A DNA stretch of 64,000 bases, from NCBI RefSeq assembly GCF_028453695.1, contig NC_135778.1, positions 8,182,244 to 8,246,243 on the forward strand, read 5' to 3'. The notes under the pieces were generated by a model, which saw nothing but the letters and a program-made list of their open reading frames with translations, was not told where the DNA came from and did no database searches. This document shows, piece by piece, positions 1 through 11,319 of this stretch; the first letter of the stretch is position 1, and each line of letters opens with the position of its first letter. Source of the stretch: Augochlora pura (Eukaryota > Arthropoda > Insecta > Hymenoptera > Halictidae). Position numbers and translations under genes: made by a program.

Positions 1-591
1 GCTGCGATCGTCGATTTTTCTCAACAAAATTATGCAATCTGTTGCGTCGTGGAAACGGGTTACGATGCAATTACGAAGAAATTCGAGGCGAGCTGCGTAG
101 AACAATGGCGCGCTCGCGACGACGACGACGGATAATAAAAGCGTTCGCGAAAATAATGATACGTGCTCTCGGAGGCCTAGTTCTATTATCTTCGACGGCC
201 TTCTCTGCGATTCCGCGTCTTCGCCGGTCTAACCTTCAATTTTCAATCGTTGCGTAAGTTGGCGCCGGCTGCAATAAAGCTGACTCGCGATCGGCCGCGT
301 GTTGTTGCGTCTCAGCGTGTGCGAACACGCGACGCACGATCCGCTCTATATTTTTCGCCGTGAGAAATCATTAATCCATTAACGGTCGGCCGTCTTTTCG
401 ACGACTCTGTCATTTAGGCTTCTTGCGACTATTATTATTGTCATTATTACTATTAGGAATCGAATGGGAATAGAAGTACCGAGGGAGAAGACGTGTTAAT
501 GGGTTAACGCGGTGACCGTAGCACAGTGGTCCAGTTTAGAGAATTCAGTGACAAGTTGTTATAACTTTGGAATTATTATAGTTATTGCAAT
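1..591. other. Noncoding DNA, GC-rich grading to AT-rich
   Basis: The first 400 bases are CpG-rich with CGA-type runs near 117-130; the rest becomes AT-rich. The 71-codon open frame at 42-257 is arginine-rich and matches no family I recognise, so I treat it as chance. No RNA gene or transposon end is visible. Confidence 0.5.
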
Positions 592-1090
592 GAATTCTGA
601 GGTTCATAGACTTTGAAATTAAATATCAAATATCAAATATTGAATATTGAATATTGAATATTGGATGTTGAATATTGAATATTGAGTATTGAGTATTGAG
701 TATTGAATATTTAATATTGATTCTTATATATTGAATATTGAATATTAAATATTGAATTCTGAGGTCCATAGACCTCGATACTAAATATTAAATATTAAAT
801 ATTGGATATTGAATTCTGAGATCCGTAGACCTCAATACTAAATATTGGATATTGAATTCTGAGATCCGTAGACTTCGATATTAAATATTGAATATTGAAT
901 ATTGAATTCTGAGATCCACAGACCTTGATATTAAATATTGAATATTGAATATTGAATTCTGAGATCCACAGACCCTGATATTAAATATTGAATATTGAAT
1001 ATTGAATATCGAATATTGAGTATTAAGTATTCATTATTGAATGTGGAATAGCTGGTATTGAATATCGAATATTGAATATCGAATATTTTT
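592..1090. repeat. Nested minisatellite (about 50-bp unit containing 7-bp subrepeats)
   Basis: A unit beginning GAATTCTGAGATCC and running through TAGACCTCGATATTAAA is followed by a variable number of AATATTG heptamers. Unit starts lie at 754, 811, 854, 904 and 954, with a diverged one at 592. Successive spacings are 57, 43, 50 and 50, all differing by seven, so length variation comes from gain or loss of heptamers. Each unit carries GAATTC. Confidence 0.9.
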
Positions 1091-2160
1091 CGTTAATAGT
1101 CACCAGAGTCTTGAAACCAGACTGCATTGCGACGATCTGATAACGACCGAGTGTTATTCGCGAAGCTAAAACAGTTGCGATAATTTTTATTAATAGACAG
1201 CGGATGTTTACGCGGTTTCGAGGCTGCCAATTAAGAAGATATTGCTGTATATGTTGAAAGTATCGAATTATTTGCTTGATTCGGGGATAGAGGTTATCGA
1301 AATACATTGGAGCTGAAGATTGATTGATTTTGGAAGTACATTGGTTTATGATTTAATAATATTTCAATTTAAATGCTTTATTGAGATGGTAAATGTAAAT
1401 ATGGTTGATAATTACTTATTTAATTATTAATATATTATACTATACTACAGTGTACTATGTGCTTATTTAGTAAGTATAGTAGTAGTAGTAATTGAAAGTG
1501 TAGTATAAGTAGTAAATGGAAGTACTTGCTATAGACAAAGTAATAGAATGTCTGCATTTCTGCACACAGTGTAAGTAGAAACAGCAGGCAATAATCAGAC
1601 ACTCCACCCTGCTCAGGTGTACCAAGTCAGACACTGAAATAACACATTCTCTCTTTTAAAAATGTAACAAGAATTAATCCACTATTTTAATATAATATAA
1701 ATTTAAAATATTTTAATAAAATATTCTTGAAAAATTCATTAACCCCTTACACTGTAACAACGTGCCAGAATCATGACAAAGATTTCATACACAACCTATT
1801 ATTAACAATTGCAATGCATAACTCCATATACAATCCGTAAATACATATTATTTTAGATAAATGTATCTCAAAGAAATTTATATAATCAACATACACGTTG
1901 ACAAATTGAATACAAACATTTCCAAGACATAATCAAGCCTTCGATATTAATAATTGTAATATAATCAATTTATATTTAACAATTGATTAATATATAAACC
2001 TTCAATTTTTTCGTCACAATAAAATATGATTCTGCACCACTTTCAAAACAAAAGATCCAATCAGAGATCCAATCACAGTGAAAGATCCAAATCATTTCCT
2101 AAAATAACATAGATCATCGCAACATTCAGAGCGATTTCAAACTATCCACGGTTAAGAAAC
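1091..2160. other. AT-rich noncoding DNA with a possible TTAA-element end
   Basis: Low-complexity AT-rich sequence with many in-frame stops. At 1739-1742 TTAA is followed by CCCCTTACACTG, resembling TTAACCCY termini elsewhere in the window. No partner end was found, so it may be a solo terminus or chance. CTA/GTA short repeats occur near 1470-1490. Confidence 0.45.
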
Positions 2161-2600
2161 AATGCAGCAGAACGTCACCTTAGCGACAATCGCGGCGCCA
2201 TACTAATCACCGTCGTTAATCGGTCCAGCCCCGGTTACGAAACGCTCCGCGGAACTCGGACGGTCTTAACGCCGCGCGCCGCTAAAATACAAACTATCCG
2301 CGCGTTTCCCGCAACAATCCGCGCTAATTTCGCGCGGGGAGTACCCCCTCGCCGGCACTTCATTCCGGACGAGAACGAGGCACTCGTTCCGCGGCCATCG
2401 CCGCCGAAGTTAATCGTCATCAATGAAGTTGCCGCAAGCGAAATTGTACGGTTGTACGAGCGCGCGCGCGCGCGCACGCACGGACGAACATAGTTGCCGT
2501 GCGAGTATTACGAGCCGCGAGCTGCATATTCCGCTACGAATGCTCTAGATTCTTTAGCTGTGTTTGACGGAGAGGTGTGTCGGTGTGTTGGAATGGATGG
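2161..2600. other. CpG-rich island with alternating CG tract
   Basis: About 400 bases of CpG-rich DNA ending in alternating purine-pyrimidine CG dinucleotides at 2459-2478. Such tracts can adopt left-handed Z-DNA under supercoiling. The reverse-strand frame here is low in sequence complexity and not gene-like. Confidence 0.5.
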
Positions 2601-2611
2601 ACAGTAGTGTA

Positions 2612-2940
2612 CATGGACAGAGAGCGAGAGAGAGCGAGAGAGAGAGAGAGACAGGCAGACAAAGAGAGAGAAAGCGTGAAAAATAAAGAGAGAGAGCGTG
2701 AGAGAGAAAGAGAGAGAGAACGTGGAAAATAAAGAGGGAGAGTGGGGGAAAGAGAGAAAGAGAAAAGTTGAGAGACAGACAAAGAGAGAGAAAACCTGAA
2801 AAAAGAAGGGGAGAGAAAACGTAGAAAATAAAGAGAGAGAAAGAGAGAGAAAAGCGAGAGAGAAAAAGAGAAAACGATAGAGAAAGAGCGTGAGGAAGAG
2901 TAAAAGAGAGAGAAATAGAGCGAGAGAGAGCTATAGAAGT
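2612..2940. repeat. GA-rich microsatellite, interrupted
   Basis: A purine-only strand of GAGA blocks interrupted by AAAATAAAG and GCGTGA motifs over about 330 bases. The reverse-strand open frames across it encode only Leu/Ser/Phe low complexity and are artefacts. GAGA repeats are potential binding sites for GAGA-factor-type proteins; that is general knowledge, not shown here. Confidence 0.9.
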
Positions 2941-3194
2941 GGAGGTGGGGGTGAAGAGAGAGGCCAGGTACGTACGGGCAACCTGTTGCCGCGCAATTTT
3001 TACGGAGGGTTCCGCCTCGTCTACCAAAACTGACACCGGCCGTAAATCATCCCTGCGGCGAGCTGCGCCGAACCTACATACATCTTCGGATCGGCGACCG
3101 GTCCATTTGCGACAAGCCCGTTATGGAAAAATCGGGCCGCGACACCCCATCGAATTACATTCGCCGGCACAAATTGCCTTTTCTTATTAACCCT
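2941..3194. other. CpG-rich unique segment bracketed by GA and CT tracts
   Basis: About 250 bases of complex CpG-rich sequence lying between a GA tract on its left and a CT tract on its right, an inverted arrangement. This could be an open-chromatin element or simply unique DNA between two microsatellites. No coding signal. Confidence 0.45.
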
Positions 3195-3231
3195 CGACTC
3201 TCTTTTCCTCTCTCTCTCTCTCTCTATCTCC

Positions 3232-3262
<31 letters not shown>

Positions 3263-3290
3263 CCCCTCTCTCTCTTTCTCTCGTCCCCAT
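3195..3290. repeat. CT microsatellite
   Basis: Nearly uninterrupted CT dinucleotides on the + strand, the complement of the GA tract about 250 bases upstream. Confidence 0.9.
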
Positions 3291-3335
3291 TTTCCCACGT
3301 GCTTCGTCGATTTTCGGCACACTGCTCCCCCTATA

Positions 3336-3540
3336 CTTCTTCTCGTATGACTTCTGGAATAAACTGGAAGTATTAGGTTAGGTATGCTTTGTTTTTCTTT
3401 ATAACTATTACGGTAAATATCTTTCGAAATTTGTGTTCTTTGAATAGAGCATTTGCGATGCATGTCTATTCTTCTTTTTGTATAACTTCTGGAACGAATC
3501 GGAAGTATTAGGTTAGGTATGCTGCGGTTTTCTTTATTTT
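3336..3540. repeat. Tandem duplication, about 135 bp, imperfect
   Basis: ACTTCTGGAATAAACTGGAA plus TATTAGGTTAGGTATGCT near 3350-3388 recurs, diverged, near 3485-3523; the TATTAGGTTAGG cores start at 3371 and 3506, an offset of 135. Both copies are followed by pyrimidine-rich TTTCTTTAT sequence. Function unknown. Confidence 0.75.
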
Positions 3541-3552
3541 CGTTCTGTCACC

Positions 3553-3748
3553 TTCTAAAATAATAATATAGCAACAAAGTTTAATTTTAGAAAAATTGTA
3601 AAAATGAAACTGTTGATACAAATCACAAGAATTAAATTTGGTATATTCTGTATATGAAACGCACTTCGTCCCTTAAAATGGAAATACTGTACACCAGAAA
3701 AATCGTTTCAGATTTACAAATAAAATAGCTTCGAGTGCAACGGGTTAA
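3553..3748 (-). mobile_element. Truncated TTAA miniature element, family A
   Basis: The right end reads CGAGTGCAACGGGTTAA with TTAA at 3745-3748, the reverse complement of the family A start TTAACCCTTTGCACTCG. Interior motifs (TTTCAGATTTACA, AATACTGTACACCAGAAA, ATCACAAGAATTAAATT) match copies at 32401-32650 and 54268-54499. The outer end near 3553 is lost. No coding capacity; probably moved by a piggyBac-type transposase acting in trans. Confidence 0.8.
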
Positions 3749-5834
3749 GAAATTATATATACTATCCTGTGAAAAAATTATATACACATTATCCTGAAAG
3801 AAATTATAATACATAAAGAATAGATAGATAAATTACATAATACGATATAATACATAAACGAAAAGAAGAGGATGAAATCCGCGACAGTACAAGACACCGA
3901 AGGAATCCGGCCGCCCGTGAGACGACAAGATGGCGGCGCAGGGCACCGTGGGAATCCGTATCGCCGTTTCGCATTCCGCCGCGCGCGGGAAGGGAAAATT
4001 AGATTTCGGCCGGTGGCTCGCGACCGGGCCCCATAATTAAAAGGCTCCGGCCGTGTTAATTCGTTCGTTCTCATTCAGCCCCTTAAATCCCGCTTACAGC
4101 CACGGGGGCCGCGTAGTCGAAGAAACGAGAACACCCTCCGCGTTCCCTCTTCTGTTCCATCTCCTGTTAGCCGTGAATTAAAGGAGTTTCCACGGCGCGC
4201 TCCTTCGCGGAAGGTACACGACGAGAAGGTCTCCCCCACCTATCCCCCCTCGCTCTCCCTATCCTCTGCCCCCCCGCTCCGCCAAATCCATTATTTGCCC
4301 TAAGTGAGTTATCACTGGCATCCGGCGAGTTCCAGCAGCTTGGTCGTCGCACGGGCCAGCGACGGAAAGTCGCAGCGTGGGATTCGTCACGTGCCGGTGC
4401 GACGATTCGAGTAATTCCCTGCTTTCCTAGCTGTTCCAACCCCTTACCGGCCACCCGCCCTCGCAACCCCTTCCCTCTTTCTATCTCTGTCTCTCTATCT
4501 AGCCGTGATGCCGCTCCCCCGTCTCGTGCAACGCGTTGTTGCGACTGTTACGGATTTATTTGCGCTCACGGATCGCTGCGAGCTCTTCCATGGTGGTCCG
4601 AACAGATTGTCATAGTTTGGCCAGAGTTGTTGAGGAATTTTATTCGAGTAAATTAGTGTGAATGATGAATTTAATTCTATTTGATAGTGGTGGCGAATGT
4701 ATATTGTGTCGAATAGTGGTAGGTAGAAATTAGGTACAAGAGTGAGAGAAAATTAAGTAAGAACTGGGGGATAATTGAGTAAATTTTGGGTAATAATTAG
4801 GTAAAAATTTTTTCAGATGAAACTTTATTCGATGCTAGTTTGTCTAGATCAATATTTATTCGAATCAAACTTGATGTAATACTAATTTATCTAGATTAAT
4901 ATTTAGTCGAAGAAAACTTGATAAAGTCTCGATTCGACACTGGTTTGTCTAAATTAAACCTTGATGTTACTTAGTAAAAATATTAAGAAAACAATATTTT
5001 TCCAAGACTAGCCAACAACAGAGACTATTTAGACAACAGCAAAACTAGGCTTTTATGTTATGTGATTCCTTTGTTAATAAATATGTACCAATTTAGTTTT
5101 ACTTAAACCCCAACAAAAATGTCTTCTTTGAAATCCCGTGCTTCAAATAGTTAATATAAATATCAAAATCAGCCACCGTTTGGTCTTAGACACGCTGAGT
5201 CATCCGGCGTCGGTCGCGATGCATGCACACACAACCCCCTCCACCCCGCAGGCCAACAGAGTAATTTCAATGAAATTTTTATCTCATTTTATTTGCGCAT
5301 TGTTCCCTTTGAGGCAATATTGTCAGCACAGACAATAGTTCTTTATGAGTGCTTTACGGGCCATAAAAGAACGTCGCGCGCGCGCTTTTAAAGACCCCAA
5401 GCAGCAGGAGCAGCAGCAACGTCGGCTACAAAATGGCTTCCAGGTTAATTGCGTGTGTGCAGCAGCAAGAGTATCTTTTATCCTCTCACCTACGGTAGAG
5501 AAATATGACCACCGACGACGACACACGTCCACGGATTTCGAGGGAACCTAGCCGCAAAATAAAATAAATAAAAACGCGAAATACTTCGCGGGATTAGCTC
5601 TTCTTCCGTGAACGCGGCCGCGGAACTCCGGAAGTCGCGAATTGCAGCTGAGAAACGCGTCGCAGAATATCAGAATAATTTGGCGCGAACTGTCAGCGAT
5701 GAGCAATGATAATCGTGTTAAAAAATTTCAGATTTTATTTAGCAATTAGCAAATTGGTGACTGCGGGTTCGTTGATATTTTTTGTTGTTGCGAGGTTTAA
5801 GCGGTCCCTTTGCGCGTTGAATGCGTGGTCGAAT
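3749..5834. other. Noncoding: AT DNA, CpG-rich island at about 3880-4590, AT DNA
   Basis: The island at 3880-4590 contains CAAGATGGCGGC (3926-3937), a good match to the YY1/Pho consensus, but no open frame with protein-like composition. From 4600 the sequence is AT-rich, with imperfect internal repeats around TTTGTCTAGATCAATATTTA (about 4840-4960). A second small GC-rich patch lies at 5560-5700. No splice-bounded exon could be defended. Confidence 0.45.
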
Positions 5835-5965
5835 GCTGTGAACTTGGTCGTAATTATGGCAGATATAATAATGTAGTGATAGATATAATAGTATAATGAC
5901 CGGTATAATAGGGTAATGTGCAGATATAATGATATAATGATAGATATAATTATGTAATGAAACAT
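5835..5965. repeat. AT-rich array of GATATAATG-type units
   Basis: Irregular tandem copies of AGATATAATGATATAATGAT with interruptions. The reverse-strand open frame translating to Ile/Tyr repeats is a consequence of the array. Confidence 0.75.
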
Positions 5966-7380
5966 AGTATAATTGTCACAGATGACACTCGATAATTAAA
6001 TTAAAAGACCAACGAAAATCAAAATAGTTTGCTATTTATTTAAAAAAAATCTTCCTATAGTCTACTTTTGGATTACACTGTGCATAGTTAAACATGATTG
6101 AACTATGTCAAATTTTTCATTCGATCTTATTAAACTGTATTTTTATTCAACAATGAAACTTCTCCGATGCGCTCTCTTTCGATTGGCGCAAGTTAGGTTC
6201 ATTTATTTCACAGCATTCAATGGACAGTTTATAAACATAAAATCTTGTGATTTATAAATTCTTACAGAAGCATATTTTAACTCTGCAACGATTAACGACA
6301 TTTCTAGACAATTTCAATTAGCGTATTAATCAAAGGTATTTAAACTAACTATTTCCAAGACGGAAATTGCTGCAAAATTATAATCAGCCTCGAAACGATT
6401 TAATAAATACCGTGTCTTATTCAGCTCTGAATCTTTTCTTGAACTATCGAGCTTTTAAGCATGAATTAAAGCATAAAATCTTTTCATGAACAATAGAGCT
6501 GTTAAGCATAAATTAAAGCATAAATTCTTTTCTTGAACAAAAGAGTCAGAGCAGAATCCTGTATCACTGAAGTCCCAGTTTCGGCTGGATTGAAACCGCG
6601 ACGTCCGCAGCATCCGTCACGCTCCCGCTAGAGTCGGTTTCCCCCCCGGCAAGAGAGCCCGCGCACAGCCGGATGTCAATTTATTTTCTATCGGTAACAA
6701 GCGAGGGAAAGGTGTCGCAATAATAGGAAACAGGTCGGGGGACCGTATCCGGAGTGGCAGGAAACGGAGGAAGTGTCATTCAAACACCTTCGTCCGGCGT
6801 CAGTTCGCCATCGACGTGACAGACGCCCGACGATCCTCATCCTCGCTCTCTTCTTCCCTCGCCTCCTCCTCATCCTTCCTCTCCTCCTCCAATACCGTCT
6901 CCACGAAAGAGAAACGCGTCCGCGGAGCCTTAAACGAAGTTACTCCCGCAAGGATTGACGGATCTTTTTCCGTCGCCGTGGTATTCTCGGTCAGGGTGGC
7001 TCGCGGGGGTCCAGGAAACAAGCGCGATCTGCATCATTTATTTACGGGCCCGTAGCAGGTAATGGACGGAACCTGTCTCCCGCGGATCCGCCGAAGGCGC
7101 CCTGAAATCTAGCCGAATCGATCGGCGGACGCTTCTTCTTAACCGGTTACCTGTTTTTCGCGAGTATAGTCGTCATGGAGAAACGCCGATATTTTCCGTT
7201 TGTAGATATCGCGTTTCAGAAGTTTCCTGGTCAGGTTGCAGTTTTATAATATATATACTATAATATATAAATAAAATATATAATATAGATAATATATAAA
7301 TAATATATAATAAAAGAAGAAGCTAACCACAAATCCTTAAATTAATAAAACGAATGTCCATATACCACGCAAGAACGTGA
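5966..7380. other. Noncoding: AT-rich then CpG-rich island (about 6590-7160)
   Basis: 5966-6580 is AT-rich, with a near-direct repeat of GCATGAATTAAAGCATAAA / GCATAAATTAAAGCATAAA near 6459-6523. 6590-7160 is CpG-rich with TCCTC runs at 6830-6890. 7230-7310 is a TATA-rich low-complexity patch. Nothing gene-like. Confidence 0.45.
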
Positions 7381-7385
7381 CGAAA

Positions 7386-7605
7386 TTATAAGCAACTGTA
7401 AGTAAATGAAAGTAAAGGATAAGTAACTGATAAGTAAATGAAAATAAATGAAAGTAAATGTAAGTAAATGAAAAGAAATGAAAGTAAATGAGAGTAAATG
7501 AAAGTAAATGAAAGTAAATGAAAGTAAATGAAAGTAAATGAAAATAATGTAAAGTAAATTATAAGTAAATGAAAGTAAATAAAACTAAATAAAAGTAACA
7601 AAAGG
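7386..7605. repeat. Tandem decamer array, AAAGTAAATG
   Basis: About twenty tandem copies of a 10-bp unit AAAGTAAATG, with at least four near-identical copies at 7496-7540 and diverged units (TAAGTAAATG, AAAATAAATG) at the edges. The phase is kept at exactly 10 bp through most of the array. Confidence 0.92.
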
Positions 7606-8132
7606 AACATCCTGGATTCAGAATGAACAAGTATCATGTAATCCTTAACAACAGTTTCGCGGTTCTGAAACTATCGCGGTGAACGCGTTAGCGCAAGAGT
7701 GGAAAGGTGAAATAAAAATCGTTTCCCGGTGGCCGCTCGCGATACTTCACGCCACGCGTACGCGCGACAGAAAGTTCGAGGCGGGTTCGAACCCTCGAAC
7801 GGTTTCCACCCCCTCCCCCTCCCACCCGGGGGCAGAATCGCTCGTGAGTAGAATCCAGCTCGCGGTGGAGAGGGGGTCGGAGCCCGGAATAAAATCGTCG
7901 AGTGTGTCACGTTTTACTGCGCTGCGTCGCCTTTATGCAGGCTACCCTTTATGCCTGGCCGCCGTCGCGCGGAAAGAAGAACGAGAAGGGCACCATTCCG
8001 CGAGCATTACGATCCGACAAGCATCACGCACACCGTCTGCGAATGGCCATCCGAGTTTCTCGGCACCCAGCAGGAGCCATCGGCCACCCCGAGCGAACAC
8101 GGTCTTGCCGGTCTCTTGCGCTGTTTCTACTT
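7606..8132. other. CpG-rich noncoding segment
   Basis: Complex CpG-rich DNA. Overlapping open frames in several phases reflect low stop density at high GC, and none resembles a known domain. GGGTTCGAACCCTCGAAC near 7783-7800 resembles a tRNA T-arm, but no acceptor stem or anticodon arm surrounds it. Confidence 0.45.
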
Positions 8133-8198
8133 TTAACCCTTTCGCTCCGAGCGCCGCGTATACGCGGCATCCAAATGATGTTCAATTAGTTGTAATCT
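8133..8198 (+). mobile_element. Solo TTAA-element end with subterminal palindrome (family C)
   Basis: TTAA at 8133-8136 leads into CCCTTTCGCTCCGAGC and then a perfect 16-bp palindrome GCCGCGTATACGCGGC at 8153-8168, 16 nt inside the TTAA. The opposite end is not identifiable because a 16-bp tandem array follows directly. Confidence 0.6.
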
Positions 8199-8347
8199 CG
8201 TATTTTAATAATTTTGTATTTTAATAATTCTGTATTTTAATAATTTTGTATTTTAATCATCTTGTGTTTTAATAATTTTGTGTTGTAATAATCTTGTATT
8301 CTCATCAATTTGTGTTGTAGTAATTTTGTATTTCAATAATTTTGTAG
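8199..8347. repeat. 16-bp tandem array (GTATTTTAATAATTTT)
   Basis: About nine tandem copies of GTATTTTAATAATTTT with substitutions that increase to the right (GTGTTGTAATAATCTT, GTATTCTCATCAATTT). The period stays at 16 bp. Confidence 0.9.
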
Positions 8348-8358
8348 GTCCTTTCATA

Positions 8359-8450
8359 TTAACCCTTTGCACTGGAAACAATTTTAATGTTTAAACTATG
8401 TTTAAACTATATTTTTAACTATGCAACAAAGTGCACTTTTATGCATCTTG
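8359..8450 (+). mobile_element. Fragment of TTAA miniature element, family A
   Basis: TTAACCCTTTGCACTGGAAA starts at 8359, matching the family A terminus; AACTATGCAACAAAGTGCAC follows and similarity fades by about 8450. Only one end is present. Confidence 0.65.
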
Positions 8451-9491
8451 CAGGGATTATTTTCGGGGTTAACTCCACGATACTCCATGGTAATATAAAA
8501 ACAGCAAATAAGGCAACTTCGATTAACAATAATAGTAATAGTTTATTATTAATAGTCCACAACTTCCCACGTCCTACAACAACAATATTAAACTTACAAA
8601 CTTATTACTATACATTCATACAACAGCACACTTCTTCTCACATACCATACAGTCTCACCCATACTATACATACACTTGCACTAATAATTAGGCGCAGCGT
8701 AGGGTGAAGTAGGCGCAGCGCAGGGTGAAGTAGGCGTAGAGTCCCGTAGATCTCGGGCGCGGTTCGCGCCGGTGCGCACAGTTTTCGCGGCGATCCCCTA
8801 AATTTTTCACGAGGCCTCTAATGCATTTGCCGCCGGATGTTTACGGCCGGTGCTTCGTATCGGGTTCCGATGCGTAATCGTCGCGGCCACGCGAACTCGT
8901 AGATTGATATCGTGGGGGCGGGGGGGGGGGGGGGGGGGGGGGGGGTGCCGATGACGACAATCGGCGTTTAGCATCTGGCGTGGCCCCGGCGCGCGTCAAC
9001 CGTCGACGACGGCGAATAATCGCGCGCAAATTGCCGGTGCCGGTGCCGGTGCCGGCCAAGGAAAAAGTGCCTAGATAACGAGACAAATGGTCGTTAATTG
9101 CTGGCAACCGTGCCGAACGGGGAACGAAGAGTTTCCGCGAATCGTCCACCGCGCTCGCGCTCGCTTCCCCATGGAAATCATTACCCGCGCTTCCCTGTCA
9201 CACTGTCCAAGACTGATCGTGTGTCCCCCGTGCTCGGCACCGGGACGCTCGTAGTATACCTGTTCACGGTCGCGCGCGCGCGTCCGGCAATTAGCAAGAA
9301 CGATGTTTACCGATTGCTATACTTGAACTTGATCGCGGACGCGACGTCTCCCCCGATGTTTGCTCGTTCCTGGAATTGCTTTCGCTTTGCTAACGCTGAA
9401 CAAGCTCCGTGCTCGGAATTATCGACGTTGTCTTCTTTCAAATTGCTGCATAGAACGTGAAACATACCAACTACGGATATTACTACATTCT
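8451..9491. other. Noncoding: AT-rich patch, then CpG-rich with poly-G and short tandem repeats
   Basis: 8690-8735 holds two and a half copies of a 21-bp unit AGGCGCAGCGTAGGGTGAAGT. 8920-8945 is an unbroken run of 26 G, able to form G-quadruplex DNA and prone to assembly error. 9032-9056 repeats GGTGCC. The frames across the poly-G are poly-proline artefacts. Confidence 0.6.
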
Positions 9492-9727
9492 TCGACCTGT
9501 CAGCTGCGTACGACGTGCATACACGTCGCAAGGAAATGGCAATTTTACGTCTTATAATGAATATACTTCTTCTACGATTTATGTAAAATTGCTTCTGGTG
9601 ACATAGTCATTTTCACATTGTTTGAAGTGATTCTAGAACAACTGTCGACAAAGCTATACTTATTGTGATCGATAAAGGACATAACAGAATTTATCTTCGA
9701 AATAAATTGACGCAGCTAAGTGGCTAA
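9492..9727. mobile_element. TTAA miniature element, family B (diverged copy)
   Basis: Runs from a decayed TTAA (TCGA, 9492-9495) to CTAA at 9724-9727 and matches 36613-36851 along its length: ACGTCGCAAGGAAATGGCAA, TTCTTCTACGATTTATGT and CGCAGCTAAGTGG occur in both. A subterminal near-palindrome lies at 9511-9528 (one mismatch). Noncoding, about 236 bp. Older than the other copy, judging by the damaged target sites. Confidence 0.85.
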
Positions 9728-10664
9728 TTTCATAGGCATGGCTGGATTTTGGTGCGAATGAAATTTTTCATAACTAAATTACTATTTTCTTAATGTATAC
9801 ATCGAGAATTTATTCAAGGACCTATTATATACACGCATCAACTCTAACAACATATTTTTCGAAGCCGCCTCCGTAGGCTGCCTGCGCTCGAATATAGGGG
9901 ATGGCATCGCGCGCGAGAGGGGGCGTCGAGGGAATTTATCGCGAAAGAATTCGCAGTCATAACAGGGGACTTAAGTCGCGAGTCGACGGCACCCACCGAA
10001 AGACGCTGGCCGTCTAAAGTTAGACCCCGAACAGTCTACCACCAGAAAGCTCTCTGCTTCTCTCGTGTTTCCACTTTCTCCCTCCCTATCTCTCTCTCTC
10101 TCTCTCTCTCTCTTTGTCTGTTTCCCCCTCTCTTTCCACTTCTCTCTCTCGCCCGTTCCATCTCGGCCGCGTCTGTTCCTCGCGCCCTACCTCCAGACAC
10201 ACCGTATTCCTCGAGGGAGGCCCGCCACAACAACAAGCTCGACCGGCAAGTTTTAATCGCGGCAATTCATCTCCGCGGCTCGACTAATTAAGTGGAATAC
10301 ACGGCCATAACGTAACCAAACGTTGCCGCCACGACCGGTTGCCCCGGCTGATCGATCGATCGTGGCTCTAACGCGCGCCGCATTCCACCGCGAGGAGGCA
10401 AGAGGGAGAGGAGCGAGCGCGCGCTCGCGGAACAAGCCGATTTTCGAGACGACCGGGCTACCAAATTCCGATCCGAGGATCAATGCAATCAACAGACTTA
10501 ACTCTTTGCGATCGAATCCTCCCCACGCCGCTCTCCCTTCGGCTACCGCGGCAACACGGTTTTACCGTTGCGATATGCGAGCCGAGAGATTCCCGGCTCG
10601 CGCGATGGGAACCGCTTTCGAATACAATCATGGCGAAGAGGACACTGCGCAAATCTTTCTATAT
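9728..10664. other. CpG-rich noncoding segment with CT tract
   Basis: Contains a CT microsatellite at 10078-10115 and CTCTC-rich sequence to about 10155. 10270-10290 carries TAATTAAGTGG, which combines a TAAT core with an NK2-type TAAGTGG match. Open frames on both strands are composition-driven. Could be regulatory; no direct evidence. Confidence 0.45.
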
Positions 10665-10894
10665 TAACCCCTCGATCTTGACATTAACTCTTGATATTAA
10701 CAGATTTGTTATATATAGTTGTTGCGGTCACAGATTTTACAGTTGTAATAATTTCTTGGAGGGTGCAGGGAGATTAACCCCTCGACGTACCATTTTCTTC
10801 ACAGTCGCTGCGATTTGGAATTTTTCAATTGGCAGAATTTCTTAGAAAGGATACAACATTAATGTTTATTCCATGCCTAAATTTACTCGTATAC
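10665..10894 (+). mobile_element. Two adjacent TTAA-element fragments, family D
   Basis: TTAACCCCTCGATC at 10665 and TTAACCCCTCGACGTACCAT at 10774 begin two related pieces; TTGTAATAATTTCTTGGA in the first resembles TTGTAATAGTTTCTAAGA of the 44487 copy. The second piece matches 44487-44660 and about 20685-20760. It runs into the family A element at 10895, which may have inserted there. Confidence 0.6.
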
Positions 10895-11142
10895 TTTACC
10901 CTTTGCACTCGGAGCCATCTTAACTGTAAATCTGAAATAATTTTTCTGATTCGTGGTATTTCCATTCTATTTAACAAAATAAATTTGTATGCATACAAAA
11001 TTTATTCTTGTGACTCCTGCCAACAGTTTTACTACTTGATAATTTTTCAAATCTAAACCTTATTGTTACGAAAATTATTTTGCAACGTAATAGAATAATC
11101 TTAGTGGTGCCTCAGAGTCATCACTCGAGGGCAAAGGGTTAA
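10895..11142 (+). mobile_element. Complete TTAA miniature element, family A
   Basis: Starts at a decayed TTAA (TTTA, 10895-10898) followed by CCCTTTGCACTCGGAGCCA and ends CTCGAGGGCAAAGGGTTAA with TTAA at 11139-11142, giving inverted ends CCCTTTG..CAAAGGG and a length of 248 bp. Interior matches 32401-32650 in opposite orientation. No coding sequence. TTAA target sites imply mobilisation by a piggyBac-type transposase (family knowledge). Confidence 0.88.
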
Positions 11143-11319
11143 GTATTAATATCAAGGGATTAGATTTACTACGATTTATTATATACAGTGTGATAAAATG
11201 TAATAAATTTTTCTTATACGGATATAAACAAAGTAAAAGAGTGAGGAGATTTGATGTTTCTTGTTTGATCGATATAAAGATAATTACACGCGAAGTATTT
11301 GTACGCAAAAATTGATTAT
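11143..11319. other. AT-rich noncoding spacer
   Basis: Short AT-rich sequence between the family A element and a 110-bp tandem repeat. Nothing recognisable. Confidence 0.5.

Noticed and set aside
3371..3517. TTAGGTTAGG as possible insect telomeric repeat
   Set aside because: Only two TTAGG units at each site within a 135-bp duplication; far too few for a telomere or interstitial array.
7770..7805. tRNA-like GGGTTCGAACCC sequence
   Set aside because: Resembles a T-arm only; no acceptor stem, D-arm or anticodon arm at the right distances.
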